Notes under the pieces: model-generated
Database searches by the model: none
The model's input: only the letters and a program-made list of their open reading frames with translations
Told to the model about the DNA's origin: nothing
Source: Verticillium longisporum
Taxonomy: Eukaryota > Ascomycota > Sordariomycetes > Glomerellales > Plectosphaerellaceae
Direction: 5' to 3'
Assembly: GCA_019188255.1 (NCBI GenBank)
Contig: JAETXT010000009.1
Coordinates: 3,534,001 to 3,598,000 of the forward strand
DNA length: 64,000 nucleotides
In this document: one piece after another, positions 23,508 to 36,138 of the stretch
Layout: every line of letters starts with the position of its first letter
How positions within the stretch are numbered: position 1 is the stretch's first letter
Program-made: the position numbers and the translations under genes

Positions 23508-25027
23508 TCAGGGCGTCAACAACTTGACCTCCATTTTCAGCCCCGCGTCACCCACTCTGTCTACAAACTTTTGCCCCAGGCAAGAAGCTGTATATACGCC
23601 ACCAGGCAGCTCCAAATTGTCCTCGAGAAGAGAAAGCGCCCCTTGAGCCATCATCATGCCACTCACTGCCATGTTGTCAACTCACAGACCTCCTCCAAGA
23701 CGTCAAGATAGGAGAACTCACAATCGTACATGCTGCCGTCGAACCAAAGACGACTGAAAGCAATCTTGTCTGACTTGGGCGTCACATCAGGGATGGCAGT
23801 CGCCCGATACTCGACTCTGTCCTTCTTGCTGTCGGCCTTGGCTGGCCCCTGTCCGGGTTGATACACGAACCTATGAGCAACGTGTCGAAGTGGTGTGCCC
23901 AAGATGATGATGCCGAGGAACAGAGCAATGTGAACGAAAACACCGTGAAGCAGGTTCCGCACCCGGAAGTGTTCCTTAAATGAAAAGTTGAGCCCGTAGG
24001 ATTCTTGCTCGTTGAGGGATGTGTGGAGCCCCCATGATCTCTGCACGATGGCGGCGTCGGTGGTGCCAGCGAGGGAGGTGGTTACGGTGCCAAGTTCGGG
24101 GACATGTCGGGCACCAAATATCTTCGTGAGAATAGTATCGCGCGACGGGGCCCTGGTTGGATTTGGGATGGGGGAGAGGGCATAGGGCCTGAAGGATGCC
24201 TTCACTTCTTGCATTGAGAAGTTATCAAGCAGAGTGAGGACTGTGGCCAAGGTACCTCCAGAAGGGGCGGCACTGAGTTATTACGTGTAAGTAGGTATCA
24301 ACGGAGATCGCTGTGTGCAATGAGAAACTCACTCGAGGGTGTGAATCGCGACTGTGACCTCGCCCGTTTTGGCAGATAGCTTCTCGCGAATAATCTTGGC
24401 CATGGCCCAGGTCATGAGATCGGGAGGGGCCGACTCAAGACCAACTTCAGGAAACATCAAGGCGCCGCTGGCCTGAGCGACCTTGCCATACTTGGAGATC
24501 ATCTTAGCGACAAAGGGCACCTCGCCCGTAACGTCAAAGTAGTGGGTGCCATTCTCAGCACAAGCCTTGAACGCATGCTCGCCATATTTTCCATAAGGGC
24601 CGACGGCTGAGATGAGAACAAATGTCTTCTTTGCAAGTTCTTGCAAGTCTCGGTCGTTGAGATTGCAGATCTCAACCTCTGTGATGCATGTAAGCGTGTG
24701 CCTCCCAGTGTCATGCGGGAGGTGAGACGGGTCAGACGTCAAAATCCTAGCACCATGGTGCACGCACCTGGTTGGACTCTGTCAGGGTTCAGCTTTTCAC
24801 AGTCCGCAACGACCGTCTGGAGCTTGAATTCAGAACGGCCAGCGACAGCCCATCTCAGGTTGGAGGGAAGATGGGTTGCTATGTGCTCGGCTGCAAATTG
24901 ACCGGTGTAGCCTGCGAGTCGTCATGTCAGCGAAATCAGTCTTTATGAGAGGCCAGTCCACTATGGCCACACCTGTTGCGCCAAAGACGACCACATCGTA
25001 CTTCCGGCCATGTTTCTTGAATGTCAT
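23508..25027 (-). CDS. Saccharopine dehydrogenase-like oxidoreductase (SCCPDH / trans-acting enoyl reductase family)
   Basis: Five exons join in phase. Start MTFKKHGRKYDVVVFGATG is interrupted by an intron and continues GYTGQFAAEH, giving the N-terminal Rossmann nucleotide-binding motif VVVFGATGYTG. Next come LRWAVAGRSEFKLQ, VEICNLNDRDLQELAKKTFV, ISAVGPYGKYGEHAFKACAE and THYFDVTGEVPFVAKMI, all typical of SCCPDH-like proteins. The middle has TLATVLTLLDNFSMQEVKAS and a hydrophobic segment (VFVHIALFLGIIILGTPLRH), consistent with lipid-droplet or membrane association in this family. The end, GVYTASCLGQKFVDRVGDAG then LKMEVKLLTP, is the conserved C-terminal block. The substrate is unknown; the family is distinct from lysine-pathway Lys9. 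It is divergent from RPL43. Confidence 0.9.
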
Positions 25028-25805
25028 GATCGATATTGCGGGTCGGAGTGATCTTACGCGGGGAGATTGGCTCGACAGCTGTAAAGTAAAGTCCTGAATG
25101 TTTGTGTCGCCAGCTGCCAAACAGAGGGGGGCCAAATGGGGCGAGGACCTACTTATCCTTGGAATAAGTAGTTCTACACCGTCTTCCTTCAAAGCCTGTA
25201 TCCGTACCTCTCGACATGTCATTCTCCGAAGGCCATATGGACCGGTCTCCTTTTGAGGAAGTTTATTTGCTCACGAACACAGGAGCAGAACTGCCTGGAC
25301 AAAACATCTGTCTTGTCTACACAACAGTGGTCATTTCATCGCTTGACAGTCATGCCATTTCAGTGAAGTGACCAGATCATGCCACTGATGATGCACTGTG
25401 TTTCACTCAATTATTGAGTCATGAAATCCAAATCGACCTTTGGTGAGCTTGATCCTCAAGGCCCTAGCAATCCCTGGGACATCGCCTCTCGGTTGGAAAA
25501 GCCTCCCAAACGCTGCATTGATGAGAAGGGCAATCTCGAAATGGGGCCAAGACGGTGTAAAGCATCTCGAGTGAGGCCAACTGGCGCCAGTTGTTGGTCA
25601 TTCCCCGGGTCACGTCAGCTCGCTAACCGATAAGATAGAAAGCTCGGACCACGCACATCTGGCTCCGCACAACAAGCCCTACCACAGAAACCGCATCGAC
25701 GGGCAAAATTCTTTTCGTATGTGAACCGCGCCCGACGCACCCTTCTTCAATCAACCACCCATCGTCGACAACTCCCTACCGACTACCCCTCCAACATCAT
25801 TCACA
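25028..25805. promoter_or_regulatory. Divergent promoter region, SCCPDH-like gene / RPL43
   Basis: About 0.78 kb between outward-facing starts. The pyrimidine-rich leader just before the RPL43 ATG (CCCTCCAACATCATTCACA) is typical of ribosomal protein genes. No other gene is seen. Confidence 0.5.
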
Positions 25806-26716
25806 ATGGCCAAGCGCACTAAGGTTCGTCGGACTCTTCACTTACCATAGGCACGCTCGTCCGCCGTCGATTATCGTATGCTCTCGGAAAACCGTACCCC
25901 TCATCCAAGTATTCAATGTCGAATTGGGAATCTGACCCGACCCGGACCGCGACCAACCTGGAGCAACGTCGAGAAACATGCCGACTACCTAGCTGAAAGG
26001 AAATGCCGGAGATCTCGGCTTCTCACTGAGAAGAACGCCCTTTGTGGCTTCCCGGACCTGCGGTTCAATATTATCTACCAACCTCTCCTAAAACTGGAAG
26101 CCGTTATACAACATATGCCTCGGGCATGATCTCCGCATTCGGGTCCAAAAGCATAACATTACCCGACTTTGCTGTCTACTGTCGTGAAGACAATGGTAGT
26201 GAAGATCTCTCCGACCGACGGCTCTCTGCTCACGGGAGCACTTTCGATTCGACACTTGAATACTTGGAACGGACTCGAGCATCGGATCACGACGGACGGG
26301 AGCCCCTTGAGACCACAAGCTGACCCCCACCATAGAAGGTCGGCGTGACCGGAAAGTACGGTACCAGGTACGGTGCCTCCCTGCGTAAGCAGGTGAAGAA
26401 GATGGAAATCTCCCAGCACGCCAAGTACACCTGCACCTTCTGCGGCAAGCCTACCGTCAAGCGTCACTCCACCGGTATCTGGAACTGCCACTCCTGCAGG
26501 AAGACTGTGTATGTAACTCTCCAACTTCGATTCGTTGCAAGGTCCATTGCTAACATCTCTCCAGTGCCGGCGGTGCCTACGTCGTTGCGTACGTTGTCAC
26601 GGACATGATGCCCCCTCGCTCATCAACCCGCATACTAACATGCCCTCCACAGCACTCCTGCCGCCGCGGCCATGCGCTCCACGCTGCGTCGCCTGAGGGA
26701 GATTGCGGAGGTTTAA
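25806..26716 (+). CDS. RPL43: 60S ribosomal protein eL43 (RPL43)
   Basis: Four exons: 25806-25823, 26336-26508, 26565-26588 and 26653-26716, coding about 92 aa, the family length. The start MAKRTK is followed by [20 protein letters not shown], then the zinc ribbon CTFCGK...NCHSCRKT (two CxxC pairs), and [27 protein letters not shown]. It is a component of the large ribosomal subunit. The first intron splits the gene after only six codons and is long for this genome (512 nt), a common arrangement in ribosomal protein genes. I saw no clear C/D or H/ACA box set in it. Confidence 0.97.
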
Positions 26717-27435
26717 GCGAAAGACGATGTCTGGTGGACGGTTTCTGCTTTGCATTTTCGGGCGGTGTATGGGAAAACCCGGGTATTGCAGCCTACATCT
26801 TCATGAGGACGGACGGACCCGGTCTCAATGGTCTTCGGTCAGCTGCCCATAGACACCAAATGGTCAGCAATGGAAAAAAGGGAAATGAACGAACACTCGA
26901 CCAGCAGCCCGCTGGCCCCAAACACGACTTGATGCATGATGAATCTGTCTCATAAGCTCGTGACGATGAAATGTGTCTTGACGATGACGTGAAAGCTTGC
27001 GCCGGCACCGTGGCTGGTGATACTTTTGAGGGCCTTGTTCCTCTTAGTGATACTGACAGAACCTCATTTCGCGATTCTCATGCTATGGTTGATGCCTGCG
27101 CCTCCTGAGACTTCTGTCAGGGATGGATCTTAATGCTTGAGACGACACGAACGCTTGTAGGCACCATCCCGCATCGGATACTCCGAGTAGCGCGATGCTC
27201 GAAGACCATCGTCTTAACTCAAAGATATTCAGCTTTGCTGAGTTTGCGCCCATATCCCACTATTCTCTCCTGGAAATCTTTATCTGAGGTACCTATTGTG
27301 TGGTTCAAAAGACCATGAGAAACCTTGCGGTCTGCCTTATGTAAGCCGAAAGCCGTCTTGTAAAGCAATCATGGAAAACGTCAACCCACCACTCCCCCAC
27401 CTGTGCATCAGTAATTCTGAACTGAATCTACAAAG
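26717..27435. other. Spacer between RPL43 and the parvulin gene
   Basis: Both flanking genes are on the plus strand, so this holds the RPL43 3' UTR and the parvulin promoter. No gene or repeat is seen. Confidence 0.45.
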
Positions 27436-27975
27436 ATGGGGAAGAACGACAAGAAGCCCGCCGGCGATAAAAAGGCCGGCAAGGGCTCTGACACGAAGGA
27501 CGCCAGCAAGGCCAAGGGCGCGCAGTCCATTAACGTCCGGCACATTCTGGTACAACGCACCCGCACCTAGTACTTCAGGCCTTCGTCGTGCCTCGCTAGT
27601 CCTCACAGACACGATACTAACAACATGCCAGTGCGAGAAACACGGCAAGAAGGAGGAAGCATTGGCGAAAATCCGTGACGGAGCCAAGTTTGACGATGTA
27701 GCAAGAGAATTTTCCGAGGACAAGGCACGTCAGGGAGGCTCTTTGGGTTGGAAGAGCCGGGGAAGCCTGGATCCGGCGTTCGAAGAGGTAGCTTTTGGGC
27801 TCGAGGCGAGCTCAACGGGCAATCCCAAGTGGGGAGAAGCCAAGACAGGATTTGGGTATCATATCATCATGGTGAGTTGCATCGTTGCTCTTTGTTTGGG
27901 GAGTGGGCCATGAGTTGTCACCTCTGGAGACTGTTTGCTAACAATGAGTGTTATTAGGTCGAGGGGAGGAAGTGA
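27436..27975 (+). CDS. PIN4: Par14-type parvulin peptidyl-prolyl isomerase (human PIN4 orthologue)
   Basis: Exons 27436-27549, 27632-27871 and 27958-27975 give about 123 aa, close to human Par14. The Lys/Gly-rich N-terminus (MGKNDKKPAGDKKAGKGSDT) is the basic tail of Par14, thought to bind DNA or pre-ribosomes. The rotamase domain follows: INVRHIL|CEKHGKKEEALAKI, FDDVAREFSEDKARQGGSLG, PAFEEVAFGLE, and TGFGYHIIMVEGRK with the conserved terminal His. There is no WW domain, which separates it from Ess1/Pin1. Expected role: cis-trans proline isomerisation, nuclear or nucleolar, linked to ribosome assembly in animals. The symbol follows human usage; yeast PIN4 is an unrelated gene. Its position inside a ribosomal-protein cluster fits that role. 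Confidence 0.95.
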
Positions 27976-28541
27976 GAGTTTGGTATTCTCAACATGGGAA
28001 TGGCATTCCTCATCATACATGAGCCCTCATACATACGCTCCGTGTATCTTTGGTGTTTGGCACGTTATGCGGTGTATACGAGGCTCATGCCCATGTTGTT
28101 TTGTAATTCCAAAAGAGTGTTGTGACACGCCTTGTGACACGCCTCTGATAGCTTCAAGTAGCGATAAGGGGTTCTACGTTTGGCTTGGTTGTGACTCACG
28201 AGTCAAAAAGTGTCGTTGCATGATATACAGGTGAGAACCACGGGTAGCTGCGAGTCAAACGGGTGCTCAAGAAGACATTATAGTCTTCTGCGAATTGAGT
28301 TGCGAGACACATGCGAACACACTATGCTGGCGAGATGCCCGAGTGAGGTGCGCCCTGACGGGCATTTTTTGTCTTTTTGTCTTCCATACGTAGCCCTACC
28401 CAGGTAACCGTCATGATGCGCAACGCCAGCTGAAAAAAGCTAGAGTACAACCCAAATCGTCGCAATGCCGGATGAATGCCACATCCACACTGCCTCTATA
28501 CCCTTCCTGCCTTTGACGCCCATCTAAGCCCGGCGATCTGT
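27976..28541. other. Spacer between convergent parvulin and RPS12 genes
   Basis: Both 3' UTRs lie here. A short direct repeat, TTGTGACACGCCT, occurs near 28118-28145 (GTGTTGTGACACGCCTTGTGACACGCC). Nothing else is recognised. Confidence 0.45.
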
Positions 28542-29266
28542 TTACTGCTCGGTCTGGAAGTAGTTGAGGAGGATGGAGCGCTCCTGCGACTCCTCACCCC
28601 AGTCCTTGACGACGACGCAAGAGCAGTTGACGACCTTGCGCGCGTTACCCTCACGGTCGAGAACGCCTGAATATGGCATTAGTTCATGTCCATAGCTGGT
28701 ACTACTAGATGTGTGAAAAACGTACAGAGACCGGCCCACTCGCCGAGCTGCTTGCCGTCGGGAACCTTGATCAGGGGGATCTTGTGCTCAGAGCAAAGGG
28801 CGATGACGAGCTTCTTGTAAGCCTCCTCCTCGCAGGCCTCGTTCAGGACGCACATGTGGGCCTGGCGACGGTCGAGGGCCTTGGAAGCCTCACGGAGACC
28901 ACGGGCAAGGCCGTCGTGCATCAGGGAGAGCTTGAGGACACCCTTGAGGGCATCCAGGACAGACATCTGGCCCTTGGAGCCGCTCTCGGCGGAAACCTCG
29001 ACCTCATCGGCGACCTCGGGGGCGTTGTTCTCTTCTACGTCCGACTGTGATGCGACAGAGCGCCGTTAGTCATGGCTCCTTGGGAATATTGTGTGGTTTG
29101 ATGGTCGATGCGCGGGGTGCTTCCAGGCGAGAGCGCGGCAAGCAGGTTGCCCACCCGTCTTCTTGTACCAGGGAGGGTGTTTGGCGGCATTGCCGGGTCT
29201 TCACGATACCCCGCGCATGCTATCTTCTCCCGCACAATACCAGGGGTATTCAGCAAAACTTACCAT
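28542..29266 (-). CDS. RPS12: 40S ribosomal protein eS12 (RPS12)
   Basis: Three exons: 29266-29264 (the ATG alone), 29044-28726 and 28666-28542. The ATG is followed directly by GTAAGT; after a 219-nt intron, exon 2 resumes [17 protein letters not shown]. The body is canonical eS12: [80 protein letters not shown] and [20 protein letters not shown], ending YFQTEQ. The total length of about 147 aa is normal. The splice immediately after the start codon is typical of ribosomal protein genes. It shares a divergent spacer with RPS22. Confidence 0.97.
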
Positions 29267-30039
29267 CTTGGCTGATTTTCGGTGCAAGTGGCAGTCGGTG
29301 CGATCCTCGAAGAGTGTTGTAGTTGTTGTATGTGGTTATGTAGTAGTAGGGTTACAGGTGACCTCTGACTTTTGTCAATTCGCGACTGAGGCGGAAAGGT
29401 GGGAGTGGATGACAGTGCACGCTGAGGTTTGTGTGCCAGCCGTCACGAGTGCTGATTGGTGCACGAGGTGGATCTAGGGCAATTTTTCGATTATTTTCAA
29501 GGCGCACCGAATTTGGGCGGTGTGCGACACCATTTCGCGAAGCTCGGCCCTCTTCGACTCTGTCTTGACTTTTTCCCCCTCTCCACCCAACTTCTTCCGT
29601 CTTTCCTACTCTACAACCTTCTACGGAACCTTTGCGAGGTATGTATTACCAACCTGGCCCGCCTGGGGCACTTGATTGAAGCAGGACGGCACATGCCTTT
29701 TCACGATGGCAGAGGAAAGCAATCAGAGGAGTCGACCATAGCGAGCGAAACCGACAAGGAGTGATGTGCGCGCAAATGCAGTGCGAAAGCCTTGCATCGC
29801 AGCAAGCCTCGGGGCCACCCCACATGGTAGCACGCCGGCACGGGACGGTGATGACCTCTGGTACGCTTCTCCTCTTCCGCACTGAGCGGCAGAACCCTCC
29901 TTGCGACATGCATCATGCGCGCCTTGGAGGGCACTCTCCCTGCTCACGAGCCTCGAAGGCTAACCTCCAATCCTCCTTTGGCAGATACCTCATTTCCACT
30001 TCCTCGACTTGAGAATCTCCACCCCCGACAACCGTCAAG
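29267..30039. promoter_or_regulatory. Shared divergent promoter region of RPS12 and RPS22
   Basis: A 773-bp spacer separates the two ribosomal-protein start codons, which face away from each other. The RPS22 side has pyrimidine-rich tracts near 29570-29600 and CACTTCCTCGACTTGAG just upstream. A single bidirectional control region is an inference; no element can be named with certainty. Confidence 0.5.
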
Positions 30040-30692
<653 letters not shown>

Positions 30693-31492
30693 AGAAAAGG
30701 GCCGAGGGAATGGGTTATGAAAAAAAGTACGGACGGAAGGGTTCTGGACTTGGGTCTGCATCACGCGGCGTTAGGGGGTTTGCCAGTTTTGGCCGATACG
30801 ATACCACTTGAAGCTCTCAAGCTAGTTGCATATTGAGCACACTGCAATCAACCCGCGCGAATGATCCGATACTACGTGCTCCGTTGTACCTATGAATGTC
30901 AAATGGTGAATGAGTCTGATGGTGCGTGTACAAATGCGGATGCCATAGAGCACTCGCCAGTGGCTACATCTGCGGAAACCCCTCCCTCCCCAAAGAAAAA
31001 TAACGCGGATCAGTTGTGTAGTTCAATTCAGGCACTTCAAACACAAACAACCGTGGTCTTTCCTCGCAGCCGTTGCCAGTCTGTGGTGCGTCTTGGAAGC
31101 TCTACCATGGCAAGCATGGGCACTGGATTTGTGGTTTTGGGGATGAGAGGGGTGGAGTGCTCGCTCAAGTGACCTGCTGGCCAATGGAGCTCAATTTAAT
31201 GCAGATCCCTAGGCTTGAACCTTGGCGTGCCAACATCTCAGGAGACACGACCACGCATCTTATCTGGGCCTTCTGAAATTGAGGTACCACCTTGGCCTCG
31301 ACTCGGTCCGCACCAAGTAGCCTGCATCCCACCTTGCAACGAAACAAATGCTCCGATGAGATCCAGAATCAAACTCAGTCGACCTGCACCAGTGTAACGA
31401 CACCGGGAGCACCTGTCTGGCCACCCTTCTACGACTCCTCGAGCGGATACATCCAGAATCAAGACCAGCGGCGACCTCGAAGCTTGGCCACC
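30693..31492. other. Spacer upstream of the GT90 gene
   Basis: RPS22 3' UTR and GT90 promoter or leader. The open frame can be extended upstream of the chosen GT90 start to 31292, but that extension looks non-conserved. Confidence 0.45.
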
Positions 31493-33445
31493 ATGCGCCG
31501 AAGACGCCAGCTCACTGTCCTCGGCCTCATCGTCTTCTTGACCCTCTGTGCCTGGTCCTTGATTCGCATACCGGCCAAAAGGGCAGCCGCCGAAGAAGCC
31601 CGTGCCAGAAAGGCAAGGGACCGAGCAACGTTCCCGTCCGAAGATGGTCCCCGCAGATATCGCAGGACGCCGCCGGAGATGCGTCCCAAGGCGCTCCCCG
31701 ACAAAGCTGTCCACCCGGTTCTCCAGCTCATATCCGAAGCCGAACGCGAAATGGAGAAGCTCAAAGCCCGACAGTCCAAGACTTTGCAGCAGGCTGTAGA
31801 AGAGTACAAGCGTCGCAATAACCTGCCGCCGCCACCACACTTCGACAAGTGGTTCGAGTTCGCGAAAGCCAACGGTGTCCAGCTTGTGGACGAGTTCGAC
31901 ATGATCAACGAGATGATCACGCCATTCTGGGGTCTCAAGCCGAAAACAATTCGTTCGAGGGCAAAGGAAGCGCTGGGCCACGACAACCAGCTCGTCATGA
32001 TGCTGATCCGCGATCATCAAGTCACCCATGTCCAGGGTGCGCACACCTGGCAGCGCGAGGCGACCGCTGGTATGGTTTCAAAGTTCATCCAGTACCTGCC
32101 CAGCATGGACCTCGCATTCAATATCCATGACGAGCCACGTGTGGTGCTGCCCCACGAGGATCTTGCACGCCTCATCAACATCGCCAAAAACGTCAACATG
32201 CCCAAGGCCAATGCCGCGAAATGGCTCAAGAACAAGTTCTCTCCCAAGCCCAGGGAGGTCGGTCGTGGCGACGGCATTAACGAGGTCAAGACTACGCGCT
32301 TCAATGTATATGCACATCAGCCGGTGTGGACCACATCCCGCATGTCCTGTCCTGCAGACAGCCCCGCCCGTTCTCTCGAGGACGAGGGCAACCATGATGA
32401 TGCATCAAAATTTGGCGTCACGGAACTGGGTTTCGTGTACAACATCACCGCTCTCTCCGATATCTGTCTCTCGCCGTCATTGGCCACCACCTATGGATTC
32501 TTTGACGCCCCAAACGCGTATAATATTGCCCACGACCTCTTTCCTATCTTCTCGCAGTCAAAGATCTCTTCTTATCAGGACATCCTTTATCCGTCCCCGT
32601 GGTACTGGTACGAAAAGGTCGAGTACGACGACAAGGTCGACGCGCCATGGGCCAAAAAGAAGGACCAGCTCTACTGGCGCGGCTCGACCACGGGCGGCTA
32701 CAGCCGCGAGGGGCCTGGCGGCGCCAGCACCGCCAGCGTTTCGTCCAGCGCATCAACAGCAAGGCGCGTGCCCAGATCCTCGTCGACGTCGCCAACGAGC
32801 CGGCCCCCGGCGCCGACCCGAAGACGCCGCCAACCACGCCGAACACGCCACAGTGGGAGGTCCGCCAGGTCGCCCGCGGTGACTACCAGGACGTCGTTGA
32901 CGTGGCCTTTAGCTACGTCGGACAGTGCGACCCTGGCGACTGCGACGCGCAGCACGAGTTCTTCAAGGTCCAGGAGCACGCCGAGCAGACGGACGCGTGG
33001 GCCTACAAGTATCTGCTCGACATTGACGGCAACGCCTTCTCGGGACGGTCTTACGCCTTTTTGCGTTCCAAGAGTCTTACGTTAAAGTATGCCATCTTCC
33101 GCGAGTGGCACTTTGAAAGGATCAAACCGTGGGCACACTACATCCCTCTCAGCCTCCATCGAGATAAGTGGCTCGAGAGCATCCGCTTCTTCCGCGAGGA
33201 GGAGGCCGGCATCAAGGAGGCGGAGAGGCTGGCCAAGGCGAGCACCGAGTGGGCTGGGAAGGTGCTCAGGAAAGAGGACATGGAGGTGTGGTTCTTCAGG
33301 ATGCTGTTGGAGTGAGTACCCCTTAGCGATATGAAACTTGTGGGATGTCGCCGGCATTGATGCTAACTCGGTCGCTAGGTACGCTCGCGTGATCGACGAC
33401 AACAGGGAGGCAATCGGCTTTGACATGGATGCTGTGAGCAATTGA
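31493..33445 (+). CDS. GT90 / CAP10-like glycosyltransferase, type II membrane protein, one-base frameshift
   Basis: The ATG at 31493 sits in a strong context (GGCCACCATGC) and begins MRRRRQLTVLGLIVFLTLCA: a short basic cytoplasmic end and one membrane anchor, as in Golgi type II transferases. The lumenal stem is Arg/Lys/Glu-rich. The catalytic region has PPPPHFDKWFEFAKANGVQL, the DEFDMINEMITPFWGLKP block, LAFNIHDEPRVVLP, ISSYQDILYPSPWYWYEKVE and the CAP10 signature LYWRGSTTGGYSREG. At G4 run 32710-32713 one G is missing; with five G the protein continues AWRRQHRQRFVQRINSKAR, then QCDPGDCDAQ, KYLLDIDGNAFSGRSYAFLR and FREWHFERIKPWAHYIPLSL. An intron at about 33312-33379 leads to YARVIDDNREAIGFDMDAVS. 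CAP10/GT90 enzymes transfer xylose or glucose onto glycans in Cryptococcus and animals; the acceptor here is unknown. Confidence 0.88.
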
Positions 33446-33864
33446 GGCTTGCAGATCCTCCATCTTCTGACCGAACGCGTACATGCTTGCGAATTTATAG
33501 TATGGGAAGGACTGCATATGTTTACGCTCGGAGTTCGGTCTATTGTATTATCAGGATATCAGGCATCTTCCGCTGTAGAGCACGGGACGCCATGTTGAGG
33601 CTGTACAATTCTTCCATCATGAGTCCTCTGAGACCAGATGCCCTTTTGACGGAGCAATGAATTTCACGGCTGTTTCGACGTTTCATGTGGATGAAGCTTT
33701 TAGGCATCTCGACGATATGAATACTAACTGAATCAGGCTCAAAGCGTCTCGTGCAAGGCAGCCAAACCCAACCTGAACATTCACATGCCCTTTTTTACAA
33801 TTGTGCACGCATCTCGCAACCTGATCACCTCTGCACACCCAAGAGACCCCATGCCAATCGCTCA
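33446..33864. other. Spacer between convergent GT90 and PAF1 genes
   Basis: About 420 bp holding both 3' UTRs. No gene is visible. Confidence 0.45.
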
Positions 33865-35396
33865 TCAGTCTTCCTCGCCCTCAGCGTCACCGTCCTGCTC
33901 CGATGGGGAACGGCTCGCGCGCGCGCGAGACTCCGCCATGTCATCATCGGCATCGTCTCGCCTGCTCCTGCCACCGACAGTCTCGTCCCCGTCCTCGGCG
34001 TTGGGGTCCTCCGTCGCCTCGGCGTGGCCAAGGTAGGGGTTAGCCTTGTACTTGGCCGCCAATTCGGCAAACGAGGCGTCGGGATCTTCGAGGGCCACGT
34101 CCATGTGAGTTGTGACCTCCCTGTCGTCCTCGATCTGACTCTGCGAGCGAAGAATGTTCTTTGCGCGCTGGGGCCGGATGGTGGCGCGCTGGATGACGGG
34201 ATAAAAGTAGGCAGCGCGCTGGCGGACGACGTCGGACCCCTCACTGACGGGGCCCTCCTGGTCGTTAAAATTGACAACGAGTTCATCAGTGTACTTATCG
34301 GCGGCGGCAATCTCGGTTTCCTTTGTCGTCTCGTAGGAGCGCAGGCGCGTGAAGCGGAAGCAGGGGCCGCCGAGGGTGCTCGAGCTGTGGGTGTAGAGCT
34401 CAGGCGAGTCGCGCTCCGGGTTGTCAATGTCAAAGGCGGAGCGAAGCGCTCGCCGGTCTGCTGGCTGATCGGCAGGAAGAAGTGGTAGTCGAGAAGGTTG
34501 GAGGGGCGAGGGAAGTTTTCCGGGTCGCGGTTGTGGTCCTCCAATGCGGCCGTGAAGGCCTCCTCCTCTTCGGCCGTCTTTGCAATGGGCTGCAGGATGG
34601 CGCTGAGCAGACGATCATCGTACGTCTTGTCGGTGGAGACGGGGTTGGTTTGCAGCTTGATTGTGACGTACGCACCGAGGTCGGGGAAGGCGTCAAGATC
34701 AGGCAAGAATGGGTACGATTCAACGACTGACAGGCCAGGCTTCTTCGATGGATGCTGGAGGGAACGCGGCTCCTTCGCGTAACGCTGAGCCGCTTCAAAG
34801 GACTTTTCAATCTTGCGACGGATGGCGGCAGGCGATCCAATATCAACTTCCTGCGCGACTCGCTTCTCAGGTCTCTTAATCTTGGGTTTCAAGAAGGCAC
34901 TGGATGATGACGGTCCTCGCTTGGAGGCGACAGAGGAGATGTATTCGGTACGGCGAAGGAAGGAGACAGACGTGTCGCCGCCCTTGGACCTGCCCAGCGT
35001 AGATAGCGGTCGGAGAAGTGCTCGATCGTGGGGATGGACATGCGGCTGAGTGGATGATGCTTGAATGGCTAGAGATGGTGTTAAAGGGAAATATTTGTTA
35101 AGTTCAACCGCGGCATGCTACTGACAGCTTTCGTCTCCGTCGAAAATGCCAGGCATGCCCACGAGGTCAAGGGGCATGCCGAGCTCGGCATCAGCCTCGA
35201 TGTTCAGCGGTTGTTCCCTCACAAGTCGCGACGCAAAGCTCGGGTTCGTGTATTGGCCGCTGGCGAGGCCAGTGTTGGGTATGTCGAGGAGCTTGGGGGG
35301 ATTCGGCGGCGGGGGCAGCGCATTGGAATATCTGATTCTCGCGATGAAATCTTGGTGGATGTTGCGCTCGCCGCTGCGAGGCGCAGAGGACGACAT
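33865..35396 (-). CDS. PAF1: RNA polymerase II-associated factor Paf1, one-base frameshift
   Basis: Exon 1 (35396 to about 35126) begins MSSSAPRSGERNIHQDFIAR and includes IRYSNALPPPPNPPKLLDIP, the conserved Paf1 N-terminus. Exon 2 starts near 35070 (ASSTQPHVHPHDRALLRPLS, RRTEYISS, FLKPKIKRPEKRVAQEVDIG) and covers the Paf1 core (VESYPFLPDLDAFPDLGAYV, FFLPISQQTGERFA). Near 34441 one base is missing: the wrong frame runs on while the correct one continues SAFDIDNPERDSPELYTHSS, CFRFTRLRSYETT, AAYFYPVIQRATIRPQRAKN, and an acidic Ser-rich tail ending DGDAEGEED. Paf1 scaffolds the PAF1 elongation complex (with Ctr9, Cdc73, Leo1, Rtf1) that couples Pol II elongation to H2B ubiquitylation and H3K4/K36 methylation. 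The poly-acidic C-terminus is normal for the family. Confidence 0.93.
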
Positions 35397-36138
35397 TTCG
35401 GAGGTTCAGACCTGATGCCTTGTTATTCGGGCTGTGCGCCTGGAGTCTGAGCGGCGAGAACGGGTGACAATGGTTGGAGGGAGCGGTTGGCGTGGTTGGC
35501 GTAGGTTGCGAGTTGGTGTAGTAAGAAACATTGGTGCTCCGACGACGTGAAGCTCAACTTCGTGGATAAGTGGGTCCAGATTCGAGGTCCAAGTGCCCGT
35601 TTTCTCTCAAAGCCGCGACCAGCAATGAAAGCTGCCGTCCGCCTGCCTCCTACAGCACATTTATATTATACAATATGCGTCAATAACCCACAGTGGATTT
35701 TGAAGGAATTGGCCATTATCTAGGCATTTTTATTCATTTCTGTGTCGGCTGATCATGGCCTCGAGGCTCTCAGCCCTGTCTGTTGCGACACAGGAGCTAG
35801 GAAGCGTGAGAACATATCACCTTGTCATCAGTGAACACGCCTGTTATGCCAATCAAGTCAAAGAGTAATATGACTGTCGGCAGATCATCAACTCATTCCT
35901 CCCTCGTTCGTCCGTTTCGTCCCCTCGAACCACGGACTTTGACTGAGCGTCTAGTCATACATGTATATCGACTCGCCCAAATACCAAGGGGGGGAGGGGA
36001 AAGAGCGCGTGTCTCATTCTTTCCGCGTCGTATCCGTCTATCCGAGTGTTGTACATAGTTAAAGAACACACTACATCGTCATCGAGCTCGTGCTCTTACT
36101 CGAGCATGATCTCCGGATTGCACGTTCTACCCAGTGCT
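35397..36138. other. Spacer between PAF1 promoter and RER1 3' end
   Basis: About 740 bp, AT-richer around 35650-35740. No gene or repeat is recognised. Confidence 0.45.

Noticed and set aside
25824..26335. snoRNA in the long first intron of RPL43
   Set aside because: Searched by eye for RTGATGA/CTGA or H/ACA boxes; only isolated partial matches, no paired ends.
31292..31492. N-terminal extension of the GT90 protein
   Set aside because: The 67 extra residues are unlike the family and would bury the membrane anchor; ATG 31493 has a much better context.
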